Below are positions 8,340-16,069 of a DNA stretch of 64,000 nt, piece after piece. Both the position numbers and the translations under genes were made by a program. The stretch covers positions 1,178,001 to 1,242,000 of the forward strand of contig JAXGZL010000001.1 in assembly GCA_040776985.1 (NCBI GenBank). The letters run 5' to 3'. The stretch comes from UBA6115 sp040776985 (GTDB lineage: Bacteria; Bacillota; Clostridia; Christensenellales; Aristaeellaceae). Position 1 is the stretch's first letter. The number at the start of each line of letters is the position of its first letter. The notes under the pieces are model-generated. The model had not been told where the DNA came from and made no database searches. It saw nothing but the letters and a program-made list of their open reading frames with translations.

Positions 8340-9764
8340 ATGAGAAAGTTTGACACAAAAGTGCAGTATTTGCAGTACAAGGTGCTGCGTGAAGTGGCCA
8401 GGGCGGCCTGGGCGGACACATTGGCGGAGGATGTGCTGGACATCCCCAAGCGCATCGTGCCCGGCAAGGTGCCCACCATGCGCTGCTGTGTCTATAAGGA
8501 GCGGGCCATCCTGGGCGAGCGGGTGAAGCTGGCCCTGGGCGGCAACCAGAAAAACCCCAACGTGATCGAGGTGATCGACATCGCCTGCGATGAGTGCCCG
8601 GTGGGGGGCTATGAGGTGAGCGCGGCCTGCCGGGGCTGCCTGGCCCACCGCTGCGAGGATGTGTGCCGCAAGGGGGCCATCACCTTTGACAGCCATCAGA
8701 AGGCGCACATTGACAAGAGCAAGTGCGTGGAATGCGGCCTGTGCGCCCAGGTTTGCCCTTACAGCGCCATCACCAACCACAACCGCCCCTGCGAGAACTC
8801 CTGCAAGGTGAAGGCCATCTCCATGGACGACAACAAGGCCGCCAAGATTGACAACGACGCCTGCGTGGCCTGCGGCGCCTGCGTCTACCAGTGCCCCTTT
8901 GGCGCCATCATGGACAAGTCCTTCATCGTGGATGTGGTGAACATCCTGAAGGACAGCCAGGACAACAGGAAGCACAAGGTCTACGCGGTGGTGGCGCCCT
9001 CCATCTCCAGCCAGTTCCGCTACGCCAGGCTGGGCCAGGTGATCAGCGGCATCAAGGAGCTGGGCTTCTTCACCGTGGTGGAGGCCGCCCTGGGCGCTGA
9101 CATGGTGGCCTATGAGGAGGCCAGGGAGCTGGTGGAAAAGGGCACCCTGACCAGCTCCTGCTGCCCTGCCTTTGTGGACTATGTGCACAAGCAGTTTCCC
9201 CAGCTGACAGGCTATATCTCCCACAACCCGTCGCCCATGGCGGCCATCGCCAAATATATCAAGGACAGCGAGCCGGAGGCCAGGGTGGTTTTCATCGGCC
9301 CCTGCACCGCCAAGAAGATGGAGTTCCAGCGCCCCGAGGTGGCCCCCTACATTGACAGCGTCCTCACCTTTGAGGAACTGCAGGCGCTGTTTGACAGCAA
9401 GGAGGTGGACATCACCACGCTGCCGGAGGACGTGCTGGACAACGCCTCCTACTATGGACGCATCTTTGCCAGAAGCGGCGGGCTGTCAGACGCCATCATC
9501 CAGGGGGTGAAGGAGCTGGGCGAAACCCAGTTCAAGCCGGAGCCCGTGCCCTGTGACGGCATTGAGGAGTGCCGCAAGGCGCTGCTGCGGCTGTCCAAGG
9601 GGGTGCTCAACGGCAACTTCATCGAGGGCATGGCCTGCGTGGGCGGCTGCATCAACGGGGCCGGCTGCCTGACCCACGGGGACAAGAACAAGGCGGAGGT
9701 GGACAAGTACGGCTGGGAAGCCCATGAGAAGACCATTTCCGACGCGATTTTCGTTTTAAAGTAA
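8340..9764 (+). CDS. [FeFe]-hydrogenase with N-terminal ferredoxin domains
   Basis: 474 residues. The N-terminal 200 hold many cysteines, including CDECPVGG, CVECGLCAQVCP and CVACGACVYQCP, for several 4Fe-4S clusters. The C-terminal domain has near-canonical H-cluster loops: SSCCPAF near residue 270, GPCTAKKMEF near 319 and EGMACVGGCINGAG near 427. It should catalyse reversible proton reduction with electrons from ferredoxin or the 2Fe-2S protein of the same operon. ATG 8340 has TAGGAGAG upstream and follows the SpoIIE gene by 9 bp. The maturases HydE, HydF and HydG are not in the window and must be elsewhere if an H-cluster is made. Confidence 0.86.
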   Translation: MRKFDTKVQYLQYKVLREVARAAWADTLAEDVLDIPKRIVPGKVPTMRCCVYKERAILGERVKLALGGNQKNPNVIEVIDIACDECPVGGYEVSAACRGCLAHRCEDVCRKGAITFDSHQKAHIDKSKCVECGLCAQVCPYSAITNHNRPCENSCKVKAISMDDNKAAKIDNDACVACGACVYQCPFGAIMDKSFIVDVVNILKDSQDNRKHKVYAVVAPSISSQFRYARLGQVISGIKELGFFTVVEAALGADMVAYEEARELVEKGTLTSSCCPAFVDYVHKQFPQLTGYISHNPSPMAAIAKYIKDSEPEARVVFIGPCTAKKMEFQRPEVAPYIDSVLTFEELQALFDSKEVDITTLPEDVLDNASYYGRIFARSGGLSDAIIQGVKELGETQFKPEPVPCDGIEECRKALLRLSKGVLNGNFIEGMACVGGCINGAGCLTHGDKNKAEVDKYGWEAHEKTISDAIFVLK

Positions 9765-9817
9765 AGCCCGCTGGTTATGATTCAGGTATGGAAAGCGGCC
9801 TAACAGGCCTGTCTTCA

Positions 9818-9846
9818 TTGACGGAAAACCATGCGTTTGCTATACT
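9818..9846 (+). promoter_or_regulatory. Promoter of degV-recO
   Basis: TTGACG (9818-9823), 17-bp spacer, TATACT (9841-9846); a near-consensus vegetative promoter 58 bp before degV. Confidence 0.75.
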
Positions 9847-9904
9847 TTTCCGTGTTTCCGGGGCCTGTGCCCTGCCATGAGAAAGCGTTTAAGGAGGACA
9901 TCAG

Positions 9905-10777
9905 ATGTCATTCTGGGTTGTTACGGATGTGGGCTCCGATATGTCCATGGATTTTTTCAAGCGTTATGAAAAGCTGAGCGTGCTGCCCATGATCTACCGC
10001 ATCGAGGGCAAGGAAGACCACTACCGTGTGGAGCATGAGCCCATCCTGAAGGAGTTCTATCAGAAAATGCGGGACGGCCACCAGGCCTCCACCGCCGCGG
10101 TGCCGGTGGACAGCGCCGCGGAGCTGTTTGAAGAGCTGGTCAAAAAAGGGGAAGAGGTGCTGTATGTCACCCTGTCCGGCGGCATCTCCGCCTCCATCCA
10201 GTCGGGGGAGCTGGGCGCCAAGATGGTGCAGGAGAAATACCCCCAGGCGAAGATCAGCGTGGTGGATTCCCTGATGGCCTCCGGCGGCCAGCTGCTGATG
10301 GTGTATTATGCCCTGAAACTGCGGGAAGAGGGCAAGAGCCGGGAAGAAGTGGTGAAATGGCTGACGGATAACCGCCAGCGCTTCAACGCCTGGTTCACGG
10401 TGGATGACCTGAACCACTTGTTCCGGGGCGGCAGGGTCAGCCGCAGTTCCGCCCTGATTGGCAGCATGCTGCGCATCAAGCCCGTCATGCACGTCAACCA
10501 CGAGGGCAAGCTGATCCCCATGGCCAAAACCCAGGGGCGCAAACGGTCCCTGAAGGAATTGGCGGAAAAGGTGATCACCCTGGCCAACCCCAAGGAGGGG
10601 CAGCCCATCTTCATCTCCCACGGGGACTGCAGGGAGGACGCGGACTATCTGGCGGACCAGGTCAAGCAGGGCCTGCCCAGGAACGCCGGGTTTGAGTTTG
10701 TCACCCTGGGCCCCATCATCGGCGCCCATGCGGGCCCCGGCACCGTGGCCGTGTTCTTCCTGGCGGATCACCGCTAA
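9905..10777 (+). CDS. DegV family fatty-acid-binding protein
   Basis: 290 residues. The N-terminus VVTDVGSDMSMDFF is the usual DegV opening, and TLSGGISASIQSG, VVDSLMASGGQ and RGGRVSRSSALIGSMLRIKPV are family signatures. DegV (FakB-like) proteins bind a fatty acid and, with FakA, present it for phosphorylation and phospholipid synthesis. Whether this paralogue serves FakA is not shown. ATG 9905 follows AAGGAGGA. It is the first gene of a transcript with recO starting 4 bp after its stop. Confidence 0.9.
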   Translation: MSFWVVTDVGSDMSMDFFKRYEKLSVLPMIYRIEGKEDHYRVEHEPILKEFYQKMRDGHQASTAAVPVDSAAELFEELVKKGEEVLYVTLSGGISASIQSGELGAKMVQEKYPQAKISVVDSLMASGGQLLMVYYALKLREEGKSREEVVKWLTDNRQRFNAWFTVDDLNHLFRGGRVSRSSALIGSMLRIKPVMHVNHEGKLIPMAKTQGRKRSLKELAEKVITLANPKEGQPIFISHGDCREDADYLADQVKQGLPRNAGFEFVTLGPIIGAHAGPGTVAVFFLADHR

Positions 10778-10781
10778 ACCC

Positions 10782-11507
10782 TTGGCCTACCGCAGCACCC
10801 AGGGCATTGTCCTTGCCCGTACGGACTACCGGGAGAATGACAGGATGATCACCCTGCTTTCCCCGGAGTTTGGCCGGGTGGAGGCCTTGTGCCGGGGCTG
10901 CCGCAAGCCCAAAAGCCCGCTGATGACAGCGGGCGAATTGTTTTGCATGGGGGAGTATGTGCTGTTCTCCAAGGGCGGCCGGGACACGGTGACCGCCTGC
11001 ACGGTGATCGAGGCCTTCTACCCCCTGCGGTTGAACTATGAGCGGCTGTCCCACGCCGCCATGATGATGAAGGCCGCCGGGGCCATGGCCCAGCCGGGAG
11101 AGGGGGCCAGCCACCTGTATATCCTGCTGATAAGGTCACTAAAGCGCCTGGCCTATGAGGAAACGCCAGCCAGGCAGGTCAGCTGCGCCTTTTTGCTACA
11201 CCTGGCCAACATCGGCGGCTTTAAGCCGCGGCTGAACCACTGCGTGCGCTGCGGCCAGCTGATGAAGGCCGATCAGGGCGGCTTTCTGATGCCGGCAGAG
11301 GGGGGCATCTGCTGCCCGGATTGCGGCCAGCGGGAGCCCTTGCGCCAGCTGATTCCGCCAGGCAGCCTTCACTGGCTGCGGGCGGTGCTGACCCTGGGGA
11401 TTGACCGGGTGCAGGAGGCGCCTGCCCAGATCCCCTATGAGCAGATGGCGGCCTATGTGGCCTACCACATGGACGTCAAACTGCCTCCGGTGATGGAGGA
11501 GGGTTGA
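10782..11507 (+). CDS. recO: DNA repair protein RecO
   Basis: About 241 residues. The N-terminal OB fold has STQGIVLARTDYRENDRMITLLSPEFGRV, the family hallmark; the C-terminal part has the zinc site CVRCG...CCPDCG. RecO anneals single strands and helps load RecA with RecR. I place the start at TTG 10782, 4 bp after the degV stop, since the frame runs back into degV without a better start and the family begins here. No clear ribosome site, so translation may be coupled to degV. Confidence 0.88.
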   Translation: MAYRSTQGIVLARTDYRENDRMITLLSPEFGRVEALCRGCRKPKSPLMTAGELFCMGEYVLFSKGGRDTVTACTVIEAFYPLRLNYERLSHAAMMMKAAGAMAQPGEGASHLYILLIRSLKRLAYEETPARQVSCAFLLHLANIGGFKPRLNHCVRCGQLMKADQGGFLMPAEGGICCPDCGQREPLRQLIPPGSLHWLRAVLTLGIDRVQEAPAQIPYEQMAAYVAYHMDVKLPPVMEEG

Positions 11508-11531
11508 GGCAGGGCGTTTTCCCTTTCTTTC

Positions 11532-11549
11532 AGGCCGGCGGCCTTTTTT
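11532..11549 (+). terminator. Intrinsic terminator after recO
   Basis: AGGCC-GGC-GGCCT stem-loop followed directly by six T. Confidence 0.75.
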
Positions 11550-11558
11550 ATTCCCCTG

Positions 11559-11588
11559 TTGACATAAAATGAATCAAAATGATATCAT
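11559..11588 (+). promoter_or_regulatory. Promoter of the SPFH gene
   Basis: TTGACA (11559-11564), 18-bp spacer, TATCAT (11583-11588), in an AT-rich patch just after the recO terminator. Confidence 0.7.
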
Positions 11589-11615
11589 AAAGACATCAAG
11601 AAGGAGGAAGCAGAC

Positions 11616-12641
11616 ATGAATGAAAAGGTTTTGAAGGCGCGCAGAGGAATGCCCATGCTGTTGGCCGGGCTTTTCTATCTGGCGGCAGCCATTGCGCTGG
11701 TTGCGCTGGGCGGCGGGCTTCTGGATGCCGGGAACGGTGTTCTTGGCGGCATCCTGCTGGGGCTGGGCATTCTGATGATCATCACCAGCTTCATCCCCTT
11801 CATGGGGCTGAAGGTTTTGAACCCCCAGGAAGCGCTGGTGCTGACCCTGTTTGGCCGTTACACAGGCACCCTCAGGGACGCGGGCTTTTACTTCGTCCAT
11901 CCCTTTTCCACCGCCGTCAACCCCGCCGCCAAGACCAAGCTGGGCCAGAGCGGGGACGTGGACAAGGACGGCCAGGGCAAGACCTTCCTCTCGGTGAACA
12001 CCAACATGCCCAACATGACCGTCACCTCCAAAAAGATTTCGCTGAAAATCATGACCCTTAACAACAGCAAGCAGAAGATCAACGACTGCCTGGGAAACCC
12101 GGTTGAAATCGGGGTCGCCGTGATGTGGCGCGTGGCGGACACCGCCAAGGCCGTGTTCAATGTGGACAACTTCAAGGAATACCTCTCCCTGCAGGTGGAC
12201 AGCGCCGTGCGCACCATCGTCCGCCTGTATCCCTATGACGTTGCCCCCAATGTGGACACCACGGGCGACGGGGAACCGGATGAGGGCAGCCTGCGCGGTT
12301 CCTCTGCCGTGGTTGCCGAGCGCATCCGGGAGGAAATTCAGAATAAGGTGCTTGGTGCCGGGCTTGAGATTCTGGAGGCGCGGATCACCTATCTGGCCTA
12401 CGCCCCTGAAATCGCTGCCGTGATGCTCCAGCGCCAGCAGGCCAGCGCCATTGTGGACGCCCGCAAGCTGATCGTGGACGGGGCTGTGTCCATCGTTGAC
12501 ATGGCGCTTAACAAGCTGTCTGAGCAGGAAGTGGTCACCCTAGATGAGGAGCGCAAGGCCGCCATGGTGTCAAACCTGCTGGTGGTGCTCTGCGGCAACC
12601 GGGACACGCAGCCTGTGGTCAACTCAGGCTCCCTGTACTAA
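11616..12641 (+). CDS. SPFH/Band 7 domain membrane protein
   Basis: 341 residues. Two N-terminal membrane segments (about 13-34 and 40-60) precede an SPFH domain beginning LNPQEALVLTLFGRYTGTLRDAGFYFVHPF, with the typical helical part EIAAVMLQRQQASAIVDARKLIVDGAV near the end. SPFH proteins make oligomeric membrane scaffolds linked to microdomains and proteolysis. ATG 11616 has AAGGAGGA upstream. One base separates its stop from the ATG of a ribbon-helix-helix gene, a pairing that I believe recurs for this SPFH subgroup. Confidence 0.88.
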   Translation: MNEKVLKARRGMPMLLAGLFYLAAAIALVALGGGLLDAGNGVLGGILLGLGILMIITSFIPFMGLKVLNPQEALVLTLFGRYTGTLRDAGFYFVHPFSTAVNPAAKTKLGQSGDVDKDGQGKTFLSVNTNMPNMTVTSKKISLKIMTLNNSKQKINDCLGNPVEIGVAVMWRVADTAKAVFNVDNFKEYLSLQVDSAVRTIVRLYPYDVAPNVDTTGDGEPDEGSLRGSSAVVAERIREEIQNKVLGAGLEILEARITYLAYAPEIAAVMLQRQQASAIVDARKLIVDGAVSIVDMALNKLSEQEVVTLDEERKAAMVSNLLVVLCGNRDTQPVVNSGSLY

Positions 12642-12642
12642 G

Positions 12643-12843
12643 ATGTCTGAGCCCAAAAAACAGCTTCCCCTGCGCCTGTCGGCAAAGCTGTACAATCAAA
12701 TAGCCGCCTGGGCCGCGGACGACTTTCGCTCCATGAACGGGCAGATTGAGTATCTGCTGACCGAATGCGTCAAGCAGCGCAGGAAAAGCGGCAAGTATGT
12801 GCCCGACACCCTGGATGAGGGAATAGAGCTGGATCTGGAATAG
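12643..12843 (+). CDS. Arc-type ribbon-helix-helix protein next to SPFH
   Basis: 66 residues. KKQLPLRLSAKLYNQIAAWA followed by SMNGQIEYLLTECVKQRRK fits the strand-helix-helix Arc/MetJ fold: a beta strand of alternating polar residues, then two helices with the MNGQIEYLL pattern. Such proteins bind DNA as dimers. It starts 1 bp after the SPFH stop and is surely co-transcribed. The partner may be kept at the membrane by SPFH, or the RHH may control its own operon; neither is shown. Confidence 0.78.
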   Translation: MSEPKKQLPLRLSAKLYNQIAAWAADDFRSMNGQIEYLLTECVKQRRKSGKYVPDTLDEGIELDLE

Positions 12844-12868
12844 TTGCCTCATTGAGACTGGCAGCCCC

Positions 12869-12886
12869 GGCAGTTTTGCCTGGGCT
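12869..12886. repeat. Left copy of an 18-bp direct repeat flanking the hairpin array
   Basis: GGCAGTTTTGCCTGGGCT here and GGCAGTTTTGCTTGGGCT at 13262-13279 differ at one base. The second copy is part of a terminator, while this one has no T run. The pair encloses the hairpin array and could mark its insertion. Confidence 0.55.
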
Positions 12887-12893
12887 TGAGTGT

Positions 12894-13222
12894 CGACAAA
12901 GTGTCTGCGGACACTTTGTCGTTTAGGAGGAACGGGCATTTTCGCTTGGGAGCTTGGCTCCCGGCCAGCGAAAATGCGTGGAATGCATTGCTACGCAATG
13001 CCCCGCCCTCGTCAGGCCTCATTCCGCTTCTTTTCTGATGGGCAAAGCCCATCAGAGGCATTCGCTCCATGGGCCTTCCTCCCCATCAAAAGACAATGTC
13101 TTTTGATGGAAAGGAACCGTCCTGTAATGGACGCCTCCCGTGCCAAAAGGCACGGGAAAGGAAATGGAAGGCACGGTGACGCGCCGGGCGATACGATTTC
13201 ACTCAGAGGGCTGTGCCCTCTG
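12894..13222. repeat. Array of consecutive perfect hairpins
   Basis: About 330 bp without a convincing gene. It holds, in order, 12894-12921 (12-bp stem, 4-nt loop), 12936-12977 (11-bp stem enclosing a 6-bp hairpin), 12985-13001 (7 bp), 13035-13055 (9 bp), 13084-13108 (11 bp), 13118-13133 (5 bp), 13137-13156 (8 bp) and 13204-13222 (8 bp). Most loops are 3-4 nt, and arms differ in sequence from one hairpin to the next. Both strands are open in one frame, as expected of stacked palindromes. It is neither a CRISPR nor an IS that I know; it may be a palindrome-rich repeat or a structured RNA. Confidence 0.7.
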
Positions 13223-13257
13223 AAACACCCCTTTGATATAGTTTGTCTACAATCTGA

Positions 13258-13287
13258 CCCAGGCAGTTTTGCTTGGGCTGTTTTTTT
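13258..13287 (+). terminator. Intrinsic terminator before the sigma gene
   Basis: CCCAGGCA-GTTT-TGCTTGGG stem-loop (one G-T pair) followed by CTG and seven T. It probably ends transcripts from the SPFH operon or from the hairpin array. Confidence 0.75.
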
Positions 13288-13385
13288 CTTGCCATCTAAC
13301 TTTCTCCTTTCCCATGGCGTATGATAGGTGAGAGCAAGAGGATGCATCCGCGCTTTCATGACCGGTCAAGTCTAAGGAGCGATTC

Positions 13386-13865
13386 ATGATTTCTGACGAA
13401 CAGTTCACCCGGGACACGCTGGCGCTTACACCGGTGCTCTTCCGGCTGTCCATGAGCATTCTGCGGCAGGAGGCTGACAGCAGGGATGCTGTGCAGCAGG
13501 CGCTGCTGAAGGCCTGGGCAGCCAGGGACCGGGTGGATCCCAAACGCTTCCAACCCTACCTCACCCGCATCGTCATCAACGAGTGCCGCAATATCCAGCG
13601 TCAGCGCATGCGGGTACAGCCCATGGCGGAGCTGCCGGAGACAGGCGCCACCTTCCAACCGGAGGAAACGGAGCTGGGGGCAGCCATTGCCCTGCTGCCG
13701 GAGAGCCTGCGCACCCCGCTGCTGCTTCGCTATATGGAAAACTTCTCTGAAAAAGAAACGGCCCAGGCGCTTGGTCTGTCGGTAACCGCGGTTAAAAACA
13801 GGCTGTTCCGCGCGCGCCGGGCCCTGAAACAAAGGCTTGTGGATTGGGAGGTGGCCCCACAATGA
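13386..13865 (+). CDS. ECF RNA polymerase sigma factor (pair 1)
   Basis: 159 residues. Region 2 (LFRLSMSILRQEADSRDAVQQALLKAW and PYLTRIVINECRNIQRQR) and region 4 (ALLPESLRTPLLLRYMENFSEKETAQALGLSVTAVKNRLFRARRAL) are both present, joined by a short linker, as in ECF sigma factors. ATG 13386 follows TAAGGAG. Its TGA overlaps the ATG of the anti-sigma gene (ATGA at 13862), so the two are translationally coupled. A 10-bp palindrome TGACCGGTCA (13359-13368) lies in the leader. Confidence 0.9.
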   Translation: MISDEQFTRDTLALTPVLFRLSMSILRQEADSRDAVQQALLKAWAARDRVDPKRFQPYLTRIVINECRNIQRQRMRVQPMAELPETGATFQPEETELGAAIALLPESLRTPLLLRYMENFSEKETAQALGLSVTAVKNRLFRARRALKQRLVDWEVAPQ

Positions 13866-15931
13866 AAAAGAATGCACTGGACAGCAAACAGCTAAAAGCG
13901 CTGTTCCCGGAAACTCCGCCTGCCTTCACTGCCTTTGTTGAAAACAATTTGGCACACCTGCAAGCAGGAAAGGAGACCCCTGTGATGAAAAAGAAACTGA
14001 GCTTAGGGCTGGTTCTGGCCCTTGTGATGATGGTGCTGGCCGCGGCGGTGGCCGTTGCCGCCATCATGTCCCCAACCGCCGATGTCTTTGGCTTCCTCTA
14101 CGGCAAGGAGAAGAAGGAGGCCCTGCTGAAGGGCGACATCGCCGCCATCGGGCAGACCCACCCATCGGGCGAGCTGGATGTGACCCTGGAAGAGGTGGTT
14201 TATCAGACCCAGGGTGATATGCCGGGGCTGTACGGCACCGGGCTGATCGCCGCCAGGGAGGGCAGCAAGCTGGTGCTGGTGCCGGAGGATTTCAGCGTTG
14301 CTGACCCGGCGGGCTTCCCCGTACACTATGGCACAACGCTTGAGATTCCGGAGGACAGCCCCAGTTATGCGGAGCTGGCCCAACAGCAGGGCGCCCGGAT
14401 GCTGATGGTGCGGGTGCTGCCCCGGCAGATCACCGTGGAAGGCAAGGAACTGGAAGCGGATGTGGGCTACAGCCTGATTCCCCAGCCGGACGGCAGCGTG
14501 CGCTTTGCCTTTGAGGTGATGCACGGCCAGCTGGTCCGGGCCCAGCAGTATGACATCACCCTCTCCCTGAGCGTTCGGGAACTGAACCAGGAAGGCAACC
14601 AGGGCGAGTTGATCAAGGACAGCTGGAAGGTGCAGGCCCTGCCCACCCTGACTGAAACCGCCAAGGCGGAGATCGCCGCCCAGACGCCTGTTCCCACCCC
14701 CACCGAAAAGCCTGCCCCGGCCCCCGGCGCCATCAAAATGGTGGGCCAGCACTGGTCAGAGCACGAAAAATACATGGCTGCCTACCCGGAGCGCAGCGCT
14801 GCCAACATCCAGCTGGAGTATGGCGAGTGGTACAACTACATCGCGGACCCCGGGAACGACTGGGATGTGGGCTTCTTCTTCCTGTCGGAGGACGGCAGCC
14901 TGCAGGATCTGATCAAGAGCGGACGGGTGCTGGATCTGTCTGGAAGCCCTGCCATCATGGATAAGGTGAAGGACCTGCACCCGAAGATTCAGGAAGCCCT
15001 TGGAAGCGGCGGCAAAACCTTTGCCGTGCCCCACGCCATATTCGCCGGCCACAATGGCCTGACGGCCATGCGGGAGGAAACCTGGCAGCAGTTGGGATGG
15101 AGCTTTGACAAAGCGCCAAAGACATTCGCTGAACTGACCGCCCTGGCAGAGGAATACATGGCCCTGCCCCTTAAGACCCGCAAGGGCACCCTCTTCCTGG
15201 GGGATGGGAACACCGCCGCTGCCGCCCGCCGGGTGCTGCTGAGCGAACTGGTCAACATGGCCTATAGTGAGGCCATGGCCAGGGGCGACGCCAGCGACAT
15301 TGATACCCCCGCCTTCCGGGAAGGCCTTACTCAGATCCAGTCCGCCTACAAGGCCCTCAGCAAAAAGCAGGCGGCCAAAGACAAGAATGGCCACCATTAT
15401 GTCCTGATCGCAGACGGCGGCCAGTCCTTTTTGGACAGCTTCGGCAACCAGAGGCTGAACCTGCGCCTGGGGGATGCCCCGGCTTTCACCCAGCGCCTGG
15501 GGGTGTGCGTCATCAATGCGGATTCAAAGAACAAGGAAGCCGCGCTCCAGTATGTGGAGTGGCTGGTGAACAACACCTACTGGATGGCCATGGCGGAGAT
15601 GAACGCCGTGCTGCCCGCCAGGGACCTGGCCAGGATGTCAGTTGAACAGAACCTGCTCACTTATTCCGAGCAAGGCTATATTGCGGCCTATGGCCTGAGC
15701 GAGGAGGACAAGGCCAGTATGGCGAAGCTGGAAGGCATGCTGGCTTCAGGCGACTACGGCAACCACGGCCCCGAGGAGGCAGCCCTGGCCCGCTACCGGG
15801 AAAAGGTGGCCCCCAACCTCACCATCATGACCCAGCCCATGCCCGTGACCTATGATATACAGAAGAACTACCTGAACGGCAAGCTGAACGCAGACGCCTT
15901 CATCAAGGCGCTGCAGGAGGCGGCGAAATAA
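13862..15931 (+). CDS. Transmembrane anti-sigma factor fused to a solute-binding-protein-like sensor
   Basis: 689 residues. A short cytoplasmic part (about 1-40) precedes one membrane helix (LGLVLALVMMVLAAAVAVAAIM, broken in two by this text's limits: LGLVLALVMM then VLAAAVAVAAIM). An extracellular DUF4179-like region follows (about 70-265), then a proline-rich linker (TPVPTPTEKPAPAPG) and a domain of about 400 residues resembling extracellular solute-binding protein family 1: FFFLSEDGSLQDL, FAVPHAIFAGHNGLTAM, FDKAPKTFAELTALAEEY, ALQYVEWLVNN. The domain is joined to the anti-sigma rather than anchored as a lipoprotein, and no ABC permease is adjacent. It therefore likely senses a ligand outside the cell and releases the ECF sigma inside. 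The sigma partner is the overlapping upstream gene. Confidence 0.78.
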   Translation: MKKNALDSKQLKALFPETPPAFTAFVENNLAHLQAGKETPVMKKKLSLGLVLALVMMVLAAAVAVAAIMSPTADVFGFLYGKEKKEALLKGDIAAIGQTHPSGELDVTLEEVVYQTQGDMPGLYGTGLIAAREGSKLVLVPEDFSVADPAGFPVHYGTTLEIPEDSPSYAELAQQQGARMLMVRVLPRQITVEGKELEADVGYSLIPQPDGSVRFAFEVMHGQLVRAQQYDITLSLSVRELNQEGNQGELIKDSWKVQALPTLTETAKAEIAAQTPVPTPTEKPAPAPGAIKMVGQHWSEHEKYMAAYPERSAANIQLEYGEWYNYIADPGNDWDVGFFFLSEDGSLQDLIKSGRVLDLSGSPAIMDKVKDLHPKIQEALGSGGKTFAVPHAIFAGHNGLTAMREETWQQLGWSFDKAPKTFAELTALAEEYMALPLKTRKGTLFLGDGNTAAAARRVLLSELVNMAYSEAMARGDASDIDTPAFREGLTQIQSAYKALSKKQAAKDKNGHHYVLIADGGQSFLDSFGNQRLNLRLGDAPAFTQRLGVCVINADSKNKEAALQYVEWLVNNTYWMAMAEMNAVLPARDLARMSVEQNLLTYSEQGYIAAYGLSEEDKASMAKLEGMLASGDYGNHGPEEAALARYREKVAPNLTIMTQPMPVTYDIQKNYLNGKLNADAFIKALQEAAK

Positions 15932-15950
15932 GGGGATAAAGACCTGTACC

Positions 15951-15977
15951 GGGGCTGTTCCATCATGGAGCAGCCCC
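15951..15977 (+). terminator. Terminator-like hairpin after sigma/anti-sigma pair 1
   Basis: A 12-bp stem (GGGGCTGTTCCA with TGGAGCAGCCCC, one G-T pair) with a 3-nt loop, then CCTTTCTCT. T content is modest. Confidence 0.6.
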
Positions 15978-15995
15978 CCTTTCTCTGCATGGCGC

Positions 15996-16024
15996 TTTAC
16001 AGACCCATGCCAAAACACTATGAT
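15996..16024 (+). promoter_or_regulatory. Promoter of the rubredoxin-ferredoxin operon
   Basis: TTTACA (15996-16001), 17-bp spacer, TATGAT (16019-16024). The leader then contains CCCCC-TTT-GGGGG (16040-16052), a hairpin whose right arm touches the GGAGG of the next gene and could limit its translation. Confidence 0.7.
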
Positions 16025-16069
16025 AAAGAAAAAAGAAATCCCCCTTTGGGGGAGGAAAGGAAGGCGGGT

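Noticed and set aside
7152..9224. A 690-codon open frame on the minus strand antisense to the hydrogenase genes
   Set aside because: It is a by-product of GC-rich codon usage on the other strand: low-complexity His/Gly/Val sequence, no ribosome site, no family likeness, while the plus strand holds clear iron-sulfur motifs.
12894..13222. CRISPR array
   Set aside because: The hairpins differ in sequence from one another and spacing is irregular; there are no identical repeats and no cas genes.
12890..13324. A 144-codon protein gene over the hairpin array
   Set aside because: Both strands are open because of the palindromes; no ribosome site; the product has no known likeness.
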